A DNA stretch of 16,620 bases from JAFGMQ01 sp036733345 (GTDB taxonomy: Bacteria; Desulfobacterota; DSM-4660; Desulfatiglandales; Desulfatiglandaceae), in NCBI GenBank assembly GCA_036733345.1, contig DAINAR010000063.1, positions 1 through 16,620 of the forward strand. Reading direction: 5' to 3'. The notes under the pieces were generated by a model, which searched no databases, was not told where the DNA came from, and was given only the letters and a program-made list of their open reading frames with translations. Below, in pieces: positions 16,274 to 16,620 of this stretch (positions are counted from its first letter, which is position 1; each line of letters opens with the position of its first letter). A program made the position numbers and the translations under genes.

Positions 16274-16620
16274 ATGGCCAAGCCTCACGACCTATTAGTA
16301 CCAGTTAGCTCAATACGTTACCGTACTTACACACCTGGCCTATCAACCTTGTAGTCTTCAAGGGGTCTTTAGTCTCCTGACAAGTCAGGAGAAGGGATAT
16401 CTTATCTCGAGGTTGGCTTCCCGCTTAGATGCTTTCAGCAGTTATCCATTCTGAACGTAGCTACCCAGCCATGCCGCTGGCGCGACAACTGGTACACTAG
16501 TGGTTCATCCATCCCGGTCCTCTCGTACTAGGGAAAGATCCTCTCAAATATCCTACGCCCACGAAAGATAGGGACCGAACTGTCTCACGACGTTCTAAAC
16601 CCAGCTCACGTACCGCTTTA
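16274..16620 (-). rRNA. rrl: 23S ribosomal RNA, 3' part (partial)
   Basis: The last 347 nt or so of 23S rRNA are present; the gene continues past the right edge. The minus strand includes the sarcin-ricin loop AGTACGAGAGGACCGG (complement near 16516-16531), GAACGTCGTGAGACAGTTCGG (near 16572-16592, complement) and the end GGTCGTGAGGCTTGGCC. These are universally conserved large-subunit positions. The 3' end is placed by comparison with the E. coli end and is approximate. The order 23S-5S fits a standard rrn operon; 16S and any spacer tRNAs would lie to the right. Confidence 0.96.

Overview
The window looks like chromosomal DNA of a Gram-negative, AT-leaning bacterium. The best guess is a Desulfobacterota (deltaproteobacterial) lineage. 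The reasons are a type II secretion secretin and its ATPase, a zinc-finger/DUF3426 membrane protein, a multi-PAS hybrid-looking sensor kinase with a cysteine-rich insert, an RtcB-archease pair, and an iron-sulfur flavoprotein of the type common in anaerobes. This placement is inference; the 23S rRNA fragment at the right end could settle it. There is no insertion sequence, CRISPR array, phage gene or tRNA that I can support.

Layout, left to right. Positions 1-5691 (+) are the end of a type II secretion operon: a GspA-like ATPase with a peptidoglycan-binding tail (cut by the window edge), a GspB-like TPR membrane protein, the secretin GspD and the ATPase GspE. Spacings are tight or overlapping, but no gspF follows. 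At 5792-6010 (+) is a divergent IF-1 gene, probably closed by a hairpin. At 6229-8562 (+) is an orphan PAS-PAS-GAF histidine kinase. Positions 8746-10238 (+) hold hypoxanthine phosphoribosyltransferase and a zinc-finger/DUF3426 membrane protein. A GlmU-type nucleotidyltransferase (10201-11046, -) converges on the latter and overlaps it by 38 bp.

After a 422-bp AT-rich gap come rtcB (11469-12908, -) and archease (12998-13426, -), which together form an RNA ligation/repair unit: RtcB joins RNA 3'-phosphate or 2',3'-cyclic phosphate ends to 5'-OH ends, and archease promotes its guanylylation. The archease start codon sits exactly where a near-consensus sigma70 promoter should initiate, so its mRNA may be leaderless. 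A small nine-cysteine protein (13492-13770, +) is transcribed divergently from it. Then come a hotdog thioesterase (13909-14427, -) and a two-gene operon (15767 down to 14556, -) encoding an iron-sulfur flavoprotein fused to a zinc ribbon plus an unrecognised 115-residue protein. The right end is the tail of an rRNA operon on the minus strand: the 3' part of 23S, a roughly 100-bp spacer, 5S, and a strong hairpin terminator.

Most of the window is ordinary housekeeping. The points worth a second look are the cysteine cluster in the kinase ATP-binding domain, the possible leaderless archease transcript, the small cysteine protein beside archease, the zinc-ribbon flavoprotein operon, and a possible decayed coding remnant at 13752-13925.
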